Positions 44,516 through 57,429 of a stretch of DNA of 64,000 nt are shown here, one piece after another (position 1 is the stretch's first letter; every line of letters begins with the position of its first letter). This DNA comes from Cudoniella acicularis (taxonomy: Eukaryota; Ascomycota; Leotiomycetes; Helotiales; Helotiaceae): positions 20,992-84,991 of the forward strand of contig JAAMPI010000039.1 in the NCBI GenBank assembly GCA_013054445.1. The letters run 5' to 3'. Position numbers and translations under genes: made by a program. The notes beneath the pieces were generated by a model. That model was given only the letters and a program-made list of their open reading frames with translations, was not told the origin of the DNA and made no database searches.

Positions 44516-45306
44516 GGGATCAGATGGATTTATTATCTTGGCAAAGGTTTCCTTCAAAGAAATGGGCACTTTGTGTTTGAGCAGGAGGAATTATAGGGCA
44601 ATATTTTTCAACACATTCCTTTGGTTGTATTGTCGGAAAGATAGAATGAAACTTCATTTTGTCTACACATCATATACTTGTGTGAAATTTGAAGAATCTG
44701 ATTGTGAAGACTTAAGAGTATCAGTTCTAAACTTAAACCAAAATACCTCACCCCTAACTCTGCTTAAAATCATTTGTTACAGAAAGGTTTGAAAGTATAA
44801 TTTTTGCGAATGTCCAAGTCAAACCAGACTATAATCCGAGAATCTTGCAACTCGCTCAGCGCCCCACTTTACAACGAGGCACTTTTGGAGAGACCAGGAG
44901 TTTCTAACGAGAGATCAAGGCTGGTGATAACATAGTGGTAGGTTGAGCCGAACTTGCTTAGCTCGTAAGGCGTTGTACAAGGTAACTGCCTGCAATGAGC
45001 GGCGGTGACTCCGGTGAGACTTCGAAGTTCAGTCCCCACTCCCCACCAGCATGCACTTCATTAAATGGATTAACCAATTTACCCCACATCCAACGTATCA
45101 TTGAGTCATTTTCCAAATTTCTTATCTATCGGTAAATGTTGAATCAGCTGTGTAATTCACATTATTCCAGTAGTATAGCAGCACATCAACTCCAAGTTGC
45201 CAACCCTACCCCCCGTCAATGCTATCTCTTCTCTCCACTTACATCCCAACTCTTGAGGTCCTTTTCAACATCAAAGCTACATTTCACTTCCAATTATCTT
45301 TAAACC

Positions 45307-46432
45307 ATGGACCACGATCAAGTATCTTCTCAAACACCATTCTTGGACGGAAAAGTTGAAAGATACAGTTCCGAGAGCGAATATGAACGTATTCCACGAG
45401 CCAAACGTAGCTGGCTAAAAAGGAATCCAAAGCAGATTGTTTTGAATTTTCTGCTTATTGTAACATGTATTTCTTTGGTAGCTTTTGATCATTGGTACTT
45501 ACGTTCTGTCTATTGCTCACCTCAAAATTTGGTATACAGTATGATTAGATGCCCTTCAAGTTTGAAAAATTTGCAAGGCCATAGTACTGACGCATTGATT
45601 AGCACCAGCGAGAGGAAACCTTGAATATGTGAGAATGGAAATGGATACAGCAGGAGACCACCGCAACAAGTACATGGGATTCACGGAGACCGCTGACGAA
45701 GCTTGGACTGAACTCATGTCTAGTAAGTGGACAGCTTAATGAATCAAGATCCTTTAAGTTCATAACTAACATTTTAGGAAATAATATCAGACTCACAGAA
45801 GAGGATTTAAAAGCTATCAACCAGACTTCGGTTTCCCTTGGCGGTGGAGGCTATCTTGGCATGTTATCGGTTTACCACGAGCTTCATTGTGTTGTAAGTC
45901 CAAACCGAATTTTTGAAACCGAATTCCTAAAACTAAAATATGCTCTCCAGAAAATGATCAGATGGGCGTTTAACAAAGTCAGATATCTTGATAGATGGTC
46001 CGAGCAAGATGTTATAGACCTTCCGGTCCATATTGGTATCTCCAAAAGAAAACTTGGTGCTAAAATACTGCTAACAGTTCACAGATCACTGCCTTGATAT
46101 TGTTCGTCAGAGCATCCAGTGTAGAGCGGATACTACTATAATCACTTACTGGTGGACAGACAAGAGTCGGGTCCCGGAAACCGACTTTTATGGAGAACAT
46201 GAGTGTATTAATTGGGATATGTTTGAGGCTTGGGCTGATCAGCATACTGTCGACATTTACGTACCAGGCGAGCTCAATCATCCAAAATACGGTATGTATC
46301 ATTATCACTCTTATCTGTTTTTCAGTCAACTAACAAATTTGATTTCCAGGCCAGTCATACCCAGACGGTCATAGATTGATAGAAGATGGAAAGGTCCCTG
46401 TAATACTCCCCGCCTTGCCAATCCAGAATTGA
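45307..46432 (+). CDS. UstYa-like oxidase (DUF3328), copy 1
   Basis: A short cytosolic tail (MDHDQVSSQTPFLDGK) precedes the membrane helix IVLNFLLIVTCISLVAF. The lumenal domain carries the family signature NLVY|TPARGNLEYV split by an intron (about 45539-45602), KYMGFTETADEAWTELM, then HELHC in SVYHELHCV. Introns at 45894-45950 and 46036-46084 bracket KMIRWAFNKVRYLD. The second motif HIDHC is assembled across the latter intron and followed by LDIVRQSIQCRADTTIITYW. UstYa and UstYb of ustiloxin use the two HxxHC motifs for oxidative macrocyclisation of the core peptide. Further introns lie near 45723-45778 and 46292-46349, and the C-terminus is ILPALPIQN. No lesion is seen. Confidence 0.85.
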
Positions 46433-47245
46433 AATCCAATCAAGGTATTTTTACGGGATGAAGGGCTGGATGGATTTTTCTGTGTCTCTAAGTTCATGGG
46501 CCTATTTCTCTTATAGTCAATACTTTTATTTCAAAGTTGCAAATCAAGCATTAGACAAATCCAACTTCATCAGGATTCATGTACAGTAAAAATTCATGGC
46601 CAGCGACTCCGTACAGAATGAATCTACTATTTCGGGCTCTTACAAACTAGCATTATTGATTTTCTTCCTGGGTCTCCAGTCCCTAATGTGCCTCAATCCT
46701 GCAGCCGAAGCTGCGGTGAGGAGAGGCAGGATGCACAGTTTCTTCCATGACCTTATCGCAGCTTTCCTCACAACTCCTGCCCATTTTGCTCATTTCAGTC
46801 CTGCAGATGAAGTCGATGAAGTTCAACTGCAGTAATCCGTCAAGGGTTTGCAGATTATCCGACGTTCCCCGTGGTGGCCCCGGCTATCATAGAACCAGGG
46901 CCCCTTGACTATGACGGTTGAGCGACGTGCATCCCCGCATCGGGGCTATTGCTGATACGGGACTGCATGAAGATGGCATCTACGGTGATCCACAGTTTTG
47001 CGGGGAAGATTAAACAGTGAAATTTTAGCGCATATGCATGCAAACATGAACCTTCAGGGGGCTGATTCATTCATCCGAGATCCGAAGTCATTAGGGTTGG
47101 GTGTGGGGGTGTTGTCAGTGAAAGAAGGACAATAATGCTCTTACCGCACCCTGGTAGTTGCAAGGCCTGCCAGCCGTCAGGAAATGAGGTTGTTCCTTTA
47201 CTCTACATTGGATTCTGTGTTCTCTTCAAAGTTTGTAAGAGTTCA

Positions 47246-48388
47246 ATGATGGAGCCTTCTCATGATGAGTCTCGATCAAGCACGGAAAGTGAGTCTACAC
47301 TACTCACAAGTGATGCTTTGATCAAGAGAAGCGAGGATGAGACACACACCTATCGGTGGAATTCTTTTCAACGCAGAACTCGTCACTACAACCGATATCC
47401 TCAACTTACAATATGGATTCTTCACGCCGCATTACTTTGCTTCTCGACTTTTCTGTTAACTTTTTCCATCATATTTCACTACAATGGATCTGCCAGGAGC
47501 AAGGATAGCTGCTCTGTTTGGAGTTAGTATGCCATGAAAGCGGGAAATAACACAAAGCTAATCAAGGTCTCTCCAACATAGATCCCTACACTTCTATCAC
47601 AGGCAAAGACTGGGAGGTGGTCCATAGAAACAACTCAGGCATACCAAATAACCCCTGGAAAGGAGAACCAAGCCCAGAATTGGACGCAGCCTGGAAGTCA
47701 ATTTGGATGAGTACGGCCTAGCACGATATTTCAGACATTTCATACTAATTTTTGCGTGCTTAGTTGGGGATAATACCTACAGTGAAGATGAAATTCGAAA
47801 GGTTGGAAAAGATCCAGCAGGAGTTGCACAGTGGCCGCCAGAATTTGGTGGGGGTTACGTTGCAAAGATGGAGGTTTTTCATCAGTTACATTGTTTAGTG
47901 AGTTATTTTGTCCCTCAGCACTCGCTCATTTTGACATCCAGACTTAGTTCTTAAATTTCAAAAATGTTGAACTAAGAACATAAGACATCCATCCAACTAA
48001 CGCCCGAAATACAGAATACCCTTCGCCAAGCCCTTTCTCCAGAGTACTACGGGGCAGATACCCCACCACGTGGGCATGTTGGTAAGGTTATCATCCTTTC
48101 CAGAGACATCATGAAGTCTTGAAATATTTTTCTGACCAGTCGATATTGGTAGTTCATTGTATCGAAAAGTTAAGAGAAGCTTTGATGTGTTTCAGTGACA
48201 CGACTGTCAAAACCTACATCTGGATTGAAGATTCTCCAAACGTCCAGCCCGACTTTTCCATGAGGCTACACTGTCGCAATTTCGATGAAGTTAGAGAATT
48301 TTCCCGACGCCGGGCTATGACGATGGAGGCTCAGAAGGCCATGAAGAAGAGCGATACAAACATCATCTGGCCGAAGCTTCCGGACTGA
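47246..48388 (+). CDS. UstYa-like oxidase (DUF3328), copy 2
   Basis: Start MMEPSHDESRSS gives a Ser-rich cytosolic tail, then the helix LTIWILHAALLCFSTFLLTF. Lumenal signatures are EVVHRNNSG, PWKGEPSPELDAAWKSIW, GGGYVAKMEVFHQLHCL (first HxxHC = HQLHC) and, across an intron, HVVHC followed by IEKLREALMCFSDT. The introns after HQLHCL (47898-48014) and within the second motif (48082-48152) are at the same residues and phases as in copies 1 and 3. The C-terminus NIIWPKLPD is usual. An upstream open frame from 47135 lacks family character, so the 47246 start is preferred. Confidence 0.85.
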
Positions 48389-49899
48389 AAATAAAACATA
48401 TTATTCTGGGTCTTGGAGATAGCTCTGTATCAGTATGTTCCAGTCCCAGGAACTTTTAGAGAAAAAAGTCAAGGAAACAAATAATTTAGGTGAAGCGCAT
48501 TCGCTCCATGAGAAATATAATCATTGTGAGTGTTTATATATACTACGACAGTGCGGTTTTCATGGAACTTCTTGTTGGCTGTTACAAATTTCATGCGTTT
48601 CTGGAATGTTCGGCGTCACAAATCCCAATCGCGATTATACTCGCGCTCCCCCCCCCCCTTTTTACTTCTCGCTTAGCCCCCGAGAGATTGCTATCTTGGA
48701 AACCGACATTTACACAATAGGAAAAAATTAAGAATAGGAAGTATTGCAACTAACAATGGCTTTGACATTCTACGAAGCATATATTGGTTAGGTGGTTTAT
48801 GATTATCTCGCATAGACAAATTTCATACTGTAAATGACCAGTACGTGAAAATTTTGTATTTTTAAATCTGAATGCAATATGTTTCAACCCCTCTTCACCG
48901 GTGCATGAATCCTTTCCCCTTGCAAATATTACTTTGGATAACGCGTTATTTCCGCAGCAACACTTAGCGCAACTAGAACAGTTTGATTTCCTGGGGAGAG
49001 GGATCTGTTAAGACCCAAGTTTGAATCCTGAGCACAAAAGAATAAAACCTTAAATATTGCCGAGTAAACTCAGCATCAAGTAACCAGTAAATTCTGCCAG
49101 TTTGACTCTTCTCGCAAGGAGCTCATAGATTAGTATTGCAGTGGCTACGCATGTATTTCCTGATCAAATTCGGCGCAAAAATCCGCTCGGGAATGGCACA
49201 TGGGCTGCCGAGGTGAGTGGGGGTTCAGGTGCACCCTCTGCCCAGGAGTATTCAATACAAGGTCTTTGGTCCAAAAAACCCGAAAAAAAAGAATCCAGCA
49301 CTTGCATGCAGTTACGAAGGAGTTACTTCTATTGGTCCATTTTTAAGTTCTAACACACAGACATAGATGAAACATCCAATAGATATGCGAAAGGCGTAAG
49401 GCGAATTTGCTTATCAGTTGGTAGATTCGGTCCGGACGATTTAGCCGGTAACTTGCATTTCCTACAAGCACCACGTCAGGACGTTGGAGTATCAATGTAT
49501 CATGGTACTGTTGGTGGCGTTGTAGATGAAGGTAGCATCTATCGAAATTTGATAACTAGACGCCTACCAGGCTCCACATGTCAGCTTGCTGAGATGTGGA
49601 TGTGACACAGATCTCACCTTCCATTTTCGATACGGTAGCGCGCACGATTTCCAGGTTTTGGTTATGCTGTAGGACCGCAAATGCATGCCGCAAGGTCCTC
49701 CATCCAAAAGGCCACGAGGTTTTCTGGAGAGAGCTCTGGGGAGCTGTTGGCCGACGGCTGTCACGGAGCTGGAGGTCTTCGGTATCCACATTCTCTCACT
49801 CTATACGAGAGAGCTTTTGCAGGTACAGTCCAGCGTGAACTTATCCATGAGTCTTTCGAATCCATTAATTCCATTACCTTAGCAAATTTCACATCCATA
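48389..49899. other. spacer between UstYa-like copies 2 and 3
   Basis: Frames are overlapping and short. A 70-codon frame at 49141-49353 and a 75-codon frame at 49564-49791 on the other strand show no domain. The stretch may contain the long 5' leader of copy 3. Confidence 0.4.
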
Positions 49900-50936
49900 A
49901 TGAAACCATCCTCACACAAATATCGAGCCCTAAATAAGGATGATAAAAGAGAGGAGCCATGTGGCAACGAGGTTGACTCCGAATCCATCAGTAGAGTTGG
50001 GAAAAGAAATGTCCTTATTTTCTCGAATCCATTACAGCTCTCAGTTGCGGCTTCTTTCACTTTATTGTACAGTACAGCCTTATTATTTTTGGGATCGATA
50101 ATGCCGTGGGCGTCACCGCGTAGGTCGGGGAGTCATTGTGCGTGCGAAAATCCCCATATCTTCTTCTCAAAAATTCTAATACTTTTACTCACAGATTGGT
50201 TAGAGGGTGTACCAACAAACTATGACCATGAGGTCATGCTAAATGGAAGTCGAAATTTTCCATCGATTTATAGAGGCCCTCCTTCCCCAGAGATTGATGC
50301 GGCTTGGTATCGGATCTCTCAATGTAATTTTATGATCCACTCTTGACGCCGAAATGATATTGGAAGTTGGGCTAATATATAAATATCTAGCTTCATCCTT
50401 AGATATAAAGCTGTCTGATGATGACTTGCGAGAGCTAGGAGTAGATGTCAGTACAGCAGTCAAGTTGCCCATAGAAGCCGGTGGGCAATACTTTGTGCAA
50501 TTTGAATTCATTCACCAACTTCACTGTCTGGTCAGTTCCACCTCTTACCCAAAAGATGATTTTACATTCCAATAACCTTACAATTATTTTGAAATTCTAG
50601 AAAATCCTTCGTATGTCCACATACTTCGATTTGTACAGAAACAGCGAAGAGTTCGCAGAAGGACCCGACGCTATCCGAACACACCAAGGTTCTTTCCTCT
50701 TGACGATGCCCATTTCCACCTAGTGTAAATGCTGATGAAACTTCGCAGACCACTGTATTGAGATGTTTCGCCAGATAATTATGTGCAACGCGGATACAAA
50801 TCTCGTCACGCTCCACTGGGCGGAGAATCGGTCAATCCCGTATCCAGATTTCAGCTCGAAAAGGACTTGTCGAGATTTTGAGGCGCTGTTAGAATGGACG
50901 GTCACTCATAAAGCTCCGATGTCGAAGCCTCAGTAG
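49900..50936 (+). CDS. UstYa-like oxidase (DUF3328), copy 3
   Basis: Start MKPSSHKYRALNKDDK, chosen because it gives a normal cytosolic tail; the open frame extends upstream without family similarity. Membrane helix about LQLSVAASFTLLYSTALLFL. Lumenal part: NYDHEVMLNGSRNFPSIYRG, PSPEIDAAWYRIS, then after an intron LDIKLSDDDLRELGVD and FEFIHQLHCL (HQLHC). Across the second conserved intron HQDHC is formed, followed by IEMFRQIIMCNADTNLVTLHW, PYPDFSSKRTCRDFEALLEW. The two diagnostic introns are at 50531-50600 and 50689-50748. The stop is TAG 50934-50936 after MSKPQ. Tail to tail with the ABC transporter. All motif residues are present. Confidence 0.85.
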
Positions 50937-51252
50937 TTGAGTAGGAATTTGGGTAAGGAAACATGGAAAGTCTAAGAATGGCGAAACAGTGGAAAAGGCA
51001 CCTGGGGTGCTGCAAATGTTTATAACAGTAATGTCAATAAAATGGAATTCAATATTTCTAGCCCTTAACATAAACGAGTTTATATATAAATTCAATACGC
51101 AGCAAGTAAAATTGCCGATAGTGCTTGACGTACAGTTATGACAAAAAAAACGTGCCAAAAAGTTCGTGTGAAAGTGGATTAGGAAGACCCATTCCTTATC
51201 GAAATCCCATAGTAGCCCTCTCTCTGAGCGCCAAAGTACCAACTCATTGCCC

Positions 51253-54200
51253 TTAAGAATTATAGAGAGTCTTAAAAGCAGACGGCCTCCTGAGCAATTC
51301 ACCAGGGGCATCAAATTCCACCAAATTGCCAGTATCAAACAGAGCCACCTTATCATAGTCCAGGATATTGTCCAAATTATGTTCAACGGAGATGACAGTA
51401 TGTTCTTTGAACTCGCTGCGTATGAGCTTTTGCACAATCTTGTTGGTTTCAGTATCCATGCTGTCCAATCGCCATTCGTGTCAGTCTAATCAACGAAGGG
51501 TAGAAGGGCTAACATACCTGCTGGTTGCTTCATCAAAGAGGAGGATTTTACTGTTGGAGACTATTGCTCGAGCAAGGCAGAATAATTGCTGCTGGCCACG
51601 TGAAAAATGTACATCAGTACAACGAGCATCCAACCCGCCCCTATCTCTAATTAGGTCCCACAGCTGAACATTCGTCAGAGCCTTGATAATAGTGTCATCT
51701 GGTTGAGACATTTTGGGGTCCATATTCAGACGCAGGGTTCCTTCGATGAAAATTGGATCTTGTCCAACAGTCGTGATGCGCGAGCGAACATCTTGGATTG
51801 AAGTTGTTGAGAGATTGATTCCGTCTATCGTGATTGTCCCTGCTTCCAGGTGTAACATTTGTAGGAGACATAGAATTAATGAGCTTTTCCCACTATTAAG
51901 AAGTTAGCTATACTCTAATAGATTTGGGCTGCTGTCTTTACACACCTGCCTGTACGCCCACAGACTCCGATCTTCTGGCCTGGGGAAATAGACATAGAGA
52001 TATCTTTTAGCACAAGTGAGGAGTTCGAACTTGTCACCTTAGTAATATGTATTGGGTTTTGAAAAGAGTTTCAGATTACCTGTATGATGCTGAGATATGG
52101 TCCAAAGAAATGGTGCCAGCAAAGGGCCACTCTCCGTTTGGAAGTGGTTCCACACTAGGCCGGAGTTCTGAAGGTGTTTGTTCGGAATAGTCCCGTATGC
52201 GAGACACTGCACCTATTGATGTTTCCAGGCCAGTCCAACAAATAATGAGCATAGTTAGTGCTTGATTGGCGCTGACGATATTAATCAGGGCCACTCCCAC
52301 CTTTCCCCCACTGGTCGAGTCCCGAACTGTGATGGCGAAAATGACGACGAGTAAGGCGAGGAAAGCTGTGAGGATATCTAGAGCAAATGTCAACCAACGT
52401 TGAATGCAAGCTAGAAGATAAAATGGTTTCTGAGAAGCATCAAGAAGTGTATGGTTTCGTTGCTGCATCGAAGCCTCCCATCCGAATGCTCTGATAGTTG
52501 CTAAGCCACCCAGAGTTTCTAGAAATTGTGAGTATAGCGGGGCTTTCGCTTCAATGTCGAGCAATCTTAGTTGGCGAGATGTTCGTAAATAGTATCGTTG
52601 AATGAGGTAGACGGTTGCAAGGCCAAATGGAATGACCGCGGCGATGTATGTTGCGGAGATGCATACAATGATCAATCGCATGACAAGTGTCACAAGACCT
52701 TTTAGCAAAATGTTTCAGTTGTATTTCTAGCCGAATCCAAGAAAAGAACACCAAAATAGTAGAGACAATTAGAAGTACCTTCAAGAGTGTTGATCCCCAT
52801 CGACTCAAGTTCCGAGTCAATGAGCTGCATATCCTGGCTGAAGCTATTGTGTGTCAGCTCGAACCAAAATTGTTCTACTTGACGTTGTATCGCACCGGTT
52901 GATAATATTTCCAGTATCTGTTGTAGTAAAGAAAGACAAGGGAGCTCTACGGATTAATGATTAGCCCAGATTTTGGAAGTCAGCCCTATAACTCCATATA
53001 AAGAGTATTCAGAGCCTAGAGAGGTCTAAATACCTGAGAGTTGAAAGCAAAATTCTTTCGTGTAGTTTTCTTCCAGACCTAGGGACCATGATGAGTATGA
53101 AATGCCTAGATGCTTCAGTCAATAAACCTTGTCAGTCACCTTAGAGGGTCTTCCTACCTGCAAAACAACCACAATGAAACCATAGCGGCAACTCCAAGCA
53201 AGACGTAGACGCCGAGATAAAATCCATTATCATTACTTGCATTTGCGTTATGTTTCACCCATTTCTGTAACCAGAAAGCTAGCAAGTGCTAATTAGTAAA
53301 ATCTCAAAGAAGCTAAATAGGCTTAACTTACTTGAAAACACAACGCAGAAAGCACTAGCAACGGCCATACTCGAAGCAAACACAACATTTTTCCAGCTGG
53401 ATGCTTGAAAGTAATATTTATAGACTGCGAGATCACCACTTTGTCTATTGCTTCCACCTTGTGCCATAGTGTCGACTGTTTCTGATGGCGGCTCAACATT
53501 CCCTTTTGTCGAAGGCATGGATTCTTTTTCAATTTGCTCTTTTTCAATGTCACGTTTGTCATGTAAAATCTGGGTTACGTAGCCTCCAGATGACTTCAAC
53601 TGACTGAAACTGCCTTGCTCAGTTATGGTACCTGAAATTCCAAGAGCAATAATGTGGTCTGCAAATTCCATGCGGTGTACTGTGCCTTATTAGACCAATT
53701 TGCAAACTCGTATTATACTCACCTTTGTGTGTAACAAATACTACTGTAGTGCGTAGCTTACGCAGTAGACCTCGATGCCCGAAAACATGAGTAATGACAT
53801 GCTCTTCTGTGGCAGCATCAAGTCCACTCAAAACATCATCAAAGATAGCTATATTCTTTCTTGAATAGACAGCTCTCGCGATTGCCTGGGAGTCACTTGT
53901 TAATGAGTAAAAATAGAATAAAGAAGGTTTAAGCTTACCACTCGATGTTTCTGGCCTCCACTTAGACTCTCTCCGTTGCTTCCAAGAATGGAACCATCAC
54001 CACCGGGCAGGTCGTGAATATCCTTACTCAGAGCGCACGCTTCAACCACAGTATTATACCAAGCTTCGTCGAATTCTGAAATCCCGATGATGTTCTCTCT
54101 CAATGTCCCATTCACAAGCCAAGGTTTTTGATCGCAGAAGGCAATGTCGGGAGATGAAATAGAGACAACACCGTTAGTGAGTCTCGTTTCTCCGAGAAGA

Positions 54201-56509
54201 GCTTTCACCAATGTTGATTTACCACTGCCAACCGGTCCGATGATCATCGCTGTAGAGCCTTTCTGAATTTTGAAATTCACATCCTTCACGACCGTCTGAC
54301 TCTTTGTCCAACCGAAGCTTCCATTCAAAATAGATATGGCAGTGTTGTCTTCAACCTTGTTCACTTTGAATTCTGCCAGTTCCACTTCGGCCAACTGAGG
54401 AAACTCACACAAAGCTTGCGAACTAAGATGGTTAGTAGCGGGTGAAGTTTCAAGAAAGAACCTCGAATCTTGTCGGGATTCAGATGTCAAAAATTCCTGA
54501 ATTCGAGCGAAGCATGTCACCGCAGATATAATCTGAGGGACTATTTGAACGAATATGAGCAGGGGAGTGCCAATCAAAGACATAATTGTTAAGGAAGTGA
54601 AGGCCTGTGCCGTTAATAAAACCTGCTGGTTCCTAACCTTTGCAAGGATAGTGAAGAGAGCGAATGTGACAACCGGAGCAAGTGTATTTGTGACTTCCGC
54701 TGAAGTAGTGAAGTGTCAGTTCCAACTAAATGACCATGAGACTAAGTGATTACTTACACAGAACTATACTCGAGACTAGTAGTTTACGGTATTGTAGTGA
54801 GTCTTTGATCTCATCTATTCGCATACGTTGAATGAAAGACAACATGTAATTTTCTAATCCTACCATCTTAAGACCCTTGATTGATCCAAGCATGGTGGCT
54901 GTGGAGTTCAGTCGACTCTGAATAGCTGCAAGCCAAATTCCTTGAGACCTCCTAATTCGGGAAGACAGGAACATAGGCACTGCGGAGCAACCTGAAAAGG
55001 TATAGTTAGCTTCAGAAATTCGCACGACAGGTTTGAACCGAGTACCTAGTGCAAGAATGACTGGCATGATACAAGCTACACCAAGCTGTCTCTCTAGTAG
55101 CCACACTGCCAACACAAGCTCGATCGGGGTTGCCCATAGTTGGTGTAAAAATTGCAAGGATTGCGCTATTCTCTCCACATCTACACTCATCAGTGTGGAA
55201 GCTGCACTCTCATTGACAAAAGTGATGTGTAAGTCCTGAGATTTCAAGTAGATCAGGGTTATAAGCCCCCCGCGAATTTTGGTGGCAACCCGCAATGTCT
55301 CGTAGGAGTAATGTCCCGTAGATATCTGAGTCTCAGAGTCAGTTCCGGCTTCCAGTTCGATCGATATTTCAAAGACCCACCGCAGCACTAAAGAACACCA
55401 AGAAGTAGGCTCCAATCATTGCATAGCCGGCGTTGGATACACTCTGACTCTTTGGGGAATCTATATTGTTAATCAAGGTTGTTATTAAAAAAGGCTGCGC
55501 ATAGGTGAAACCGGTCAGGCATAGTCGGGGTAAAACCCCGGCTAGCAATGACCATCGAAAGGTCTTTGCAACAGTAAATATTAGAGCATGCTTTTCGCTT
55601 TTTCTGGCTGGAAATGGTAAGAAAGGCATCCCAACAGGACTTTCCGAACGCAGAGTTTCTTACCTTGATCCCAGCTACTCTGCAATTGGGTTTGCAATCG
55701 CTCTGAATGAAACTCTTCCTCGGCCGCATCCAAATCATTCAAAGAGATGATTTTACGAGCCCCAGTTTTCAGAAGCCAAACCAACCACCAGAATATCCTC
55801 AAATTTGCGAATCCACTTGTGGCTTCTCGCACTAAATTTCGATATGGAGGGTTTAGATTATTCCGCTTCTCTCTCATCTCCAAGCAAAGCAGAAGGGCCT
55901 TGGCTATAACTCCAGCCGTGAAAACTTTCGCAAGAATAAAATTTATTCCTGCTAGCCACAAAGTCCTAGCTCTAGCTATATCAAACAATAACGAAGTGGA
56001 TAAGTAGATTTGCAAGATCGCAGATGGTCGAACGGAATGAGTGTGATCATAAAATGACAACATGCCAATTGAAACTGCATCAAAAACCGATAAAAACGCT
56101 GCCACGACTGATAATTGGGTACGTAGAGTTGTGGGCCGAGTCCAGTTGATGAGCAAGTATACCTGCAAAGCAAAATAAATCAATGCATTGGCCTGGGAAT
56201 TATGGAAAATTAGTCACGATTGTGCGCCGAAAAGGAAAGGATAACAGCAATTGATTTATGATATATTCAAGAACTAACCAGCTTCAAAAATTGAAATGAG
56301 CCATGTCGGACTTTCTTTGGCCCGCCGTACAGTTCCACAAGGCGAAGGGGCCCAGCTATAAACAAAAAGGTGGAGGGAACGATAGACAAAATGCTCTCTT
56401 CGAACACTAGAGTGAAGTCGAAATTTCCGCGACAATTGATTACTGATGGGCCAAAAGAATTGTCCATAGCAGCCGGGCACCAGCTAGCATTGGGATGGTA
56501 CTGTTCCAT
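51253..56509 (-). CDS. ABCC (MRP-type) ABC transporter, probable cluster exporter
   Basis: A full-size transporter in many exons. The N-terminus MEQYHPNASWCPAAMDNSFG leads into an extra membrane domain (TMD0) and two six-helix domains. NBD1: Walker A GPVGSGKST (about 54215), IAFCDQKPWLVNGTLRENI, signature LSGGQKHRV, D-loop SGLDAATEEHVI. NBD2: Walker A GRTGSGKSS spliced across an intron near 51893-51944, DPIFIEGTLRLNMDP, signature FSRGQQQLFCLARAI, Walker B KILLFDEATSR and the switch region VISVEHNLDNI, where most relatives have AHRL. The C-terminus is PSAFKTLYNS. No disabling break was noticed, though I did not resolve every exon. ABCC proteins export bulky anionic or peptidic compounds. Position beside copy 3 suggests export or self-protection for the cluster product. 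Confidence 0.88.
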
Positions 56510-57429
56510 GACGAATCAATCTAGGCGTTGGTATTGGCGGGGGTGCGAGTATCGAGGATTGTATTTTTGAAAAGTAGAAGGAGAGGATGGGATTTGGAAG
56601 AAACGCAGGAAGTCTCTTTATCGTTGCCTATTCGCAAGACTTATTGGGCAGAGTACGTATAGAATATCTTTCCTTGCCACGCTCGTTACACACCGTCTCG
56701 CAACATTCAGTACCTACCTAGATAGGTATATGACCGCCTGCACCCTCGACCCTCTCTTACTGTGCCCAATCAGGGACAAGGCATCGTAGTTATTGCACAA
56801 ACAAGCCATCTAAAGTCAACTGCAATTAAATAAGTCTGCGAATAATAAAATGCATAGTGGTAAGTTCACGACTAATTGAGAAGACAAAGGGGAGATGGGA
56901 GAGGGTCGCGAAGACAAGACAGTGGTCACAAAGTTACAGGGGCCTACAGGCTTCTGCTAGCCCGCCTTAGCGCATTCATCGCTAGAATACAGCAGGAACT
57001 CCCTATACAAGGTTCTGCAGCCTATCACTTCTGATTTAATACCCCAGGTCAAAAATATCTCCACGGGATCAAAGGAAAAATTGAAAGATCAGACTGGGCA
57101 AAAGACATTCATAGTAGGAAAAATGAAATAGAAAGACCGCTCGTCCATTTCTTGGGGCGAAAGAGATTGTGTTCAACACTTGTCGATCATTAAGCCACCA
57201 TTTAGAAAGCAGTCGAGTGAGGAAAAGCCAGAGCGGGTTTAAAGTAAAGATTGGCTTCTAATCGGGATACAATTTGTTTTTCTCTACAAAAAGGGTTGAA
57301 AGGGGATCGTCTCTAAGTACACGGCTTGCAATTTGGTGTTACTGCCATCAATCCGAAGTAGGTTGATTTCATTCTTTCACACTTTCCAGACTCAAACGAC
57401 GTAATGAGCGGTGTCGGGTTACATGTGCC
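56510..57429. other. intergenic, right border of the cluster
   Basis: Promoter of the ABC transporter and spacer. No coding frame, RNA gene or repeat could be supported. Confidence 0.45.

Noticed and set aside
46596..46835. 79-codon frame with a hydrophobic stretch (LALLIFFLGLQSLMCL)
   Set aside because: It sits in a spacer between two UstYa-like genes and resembles no cluster component. No KR sites or repeats, so not a second precursor. Too weak to annotate.
48980..49040. tRNA T-arm-like word AGTTTGAATCC
   Set aside because: No matching A box or acceptor stem nearby.
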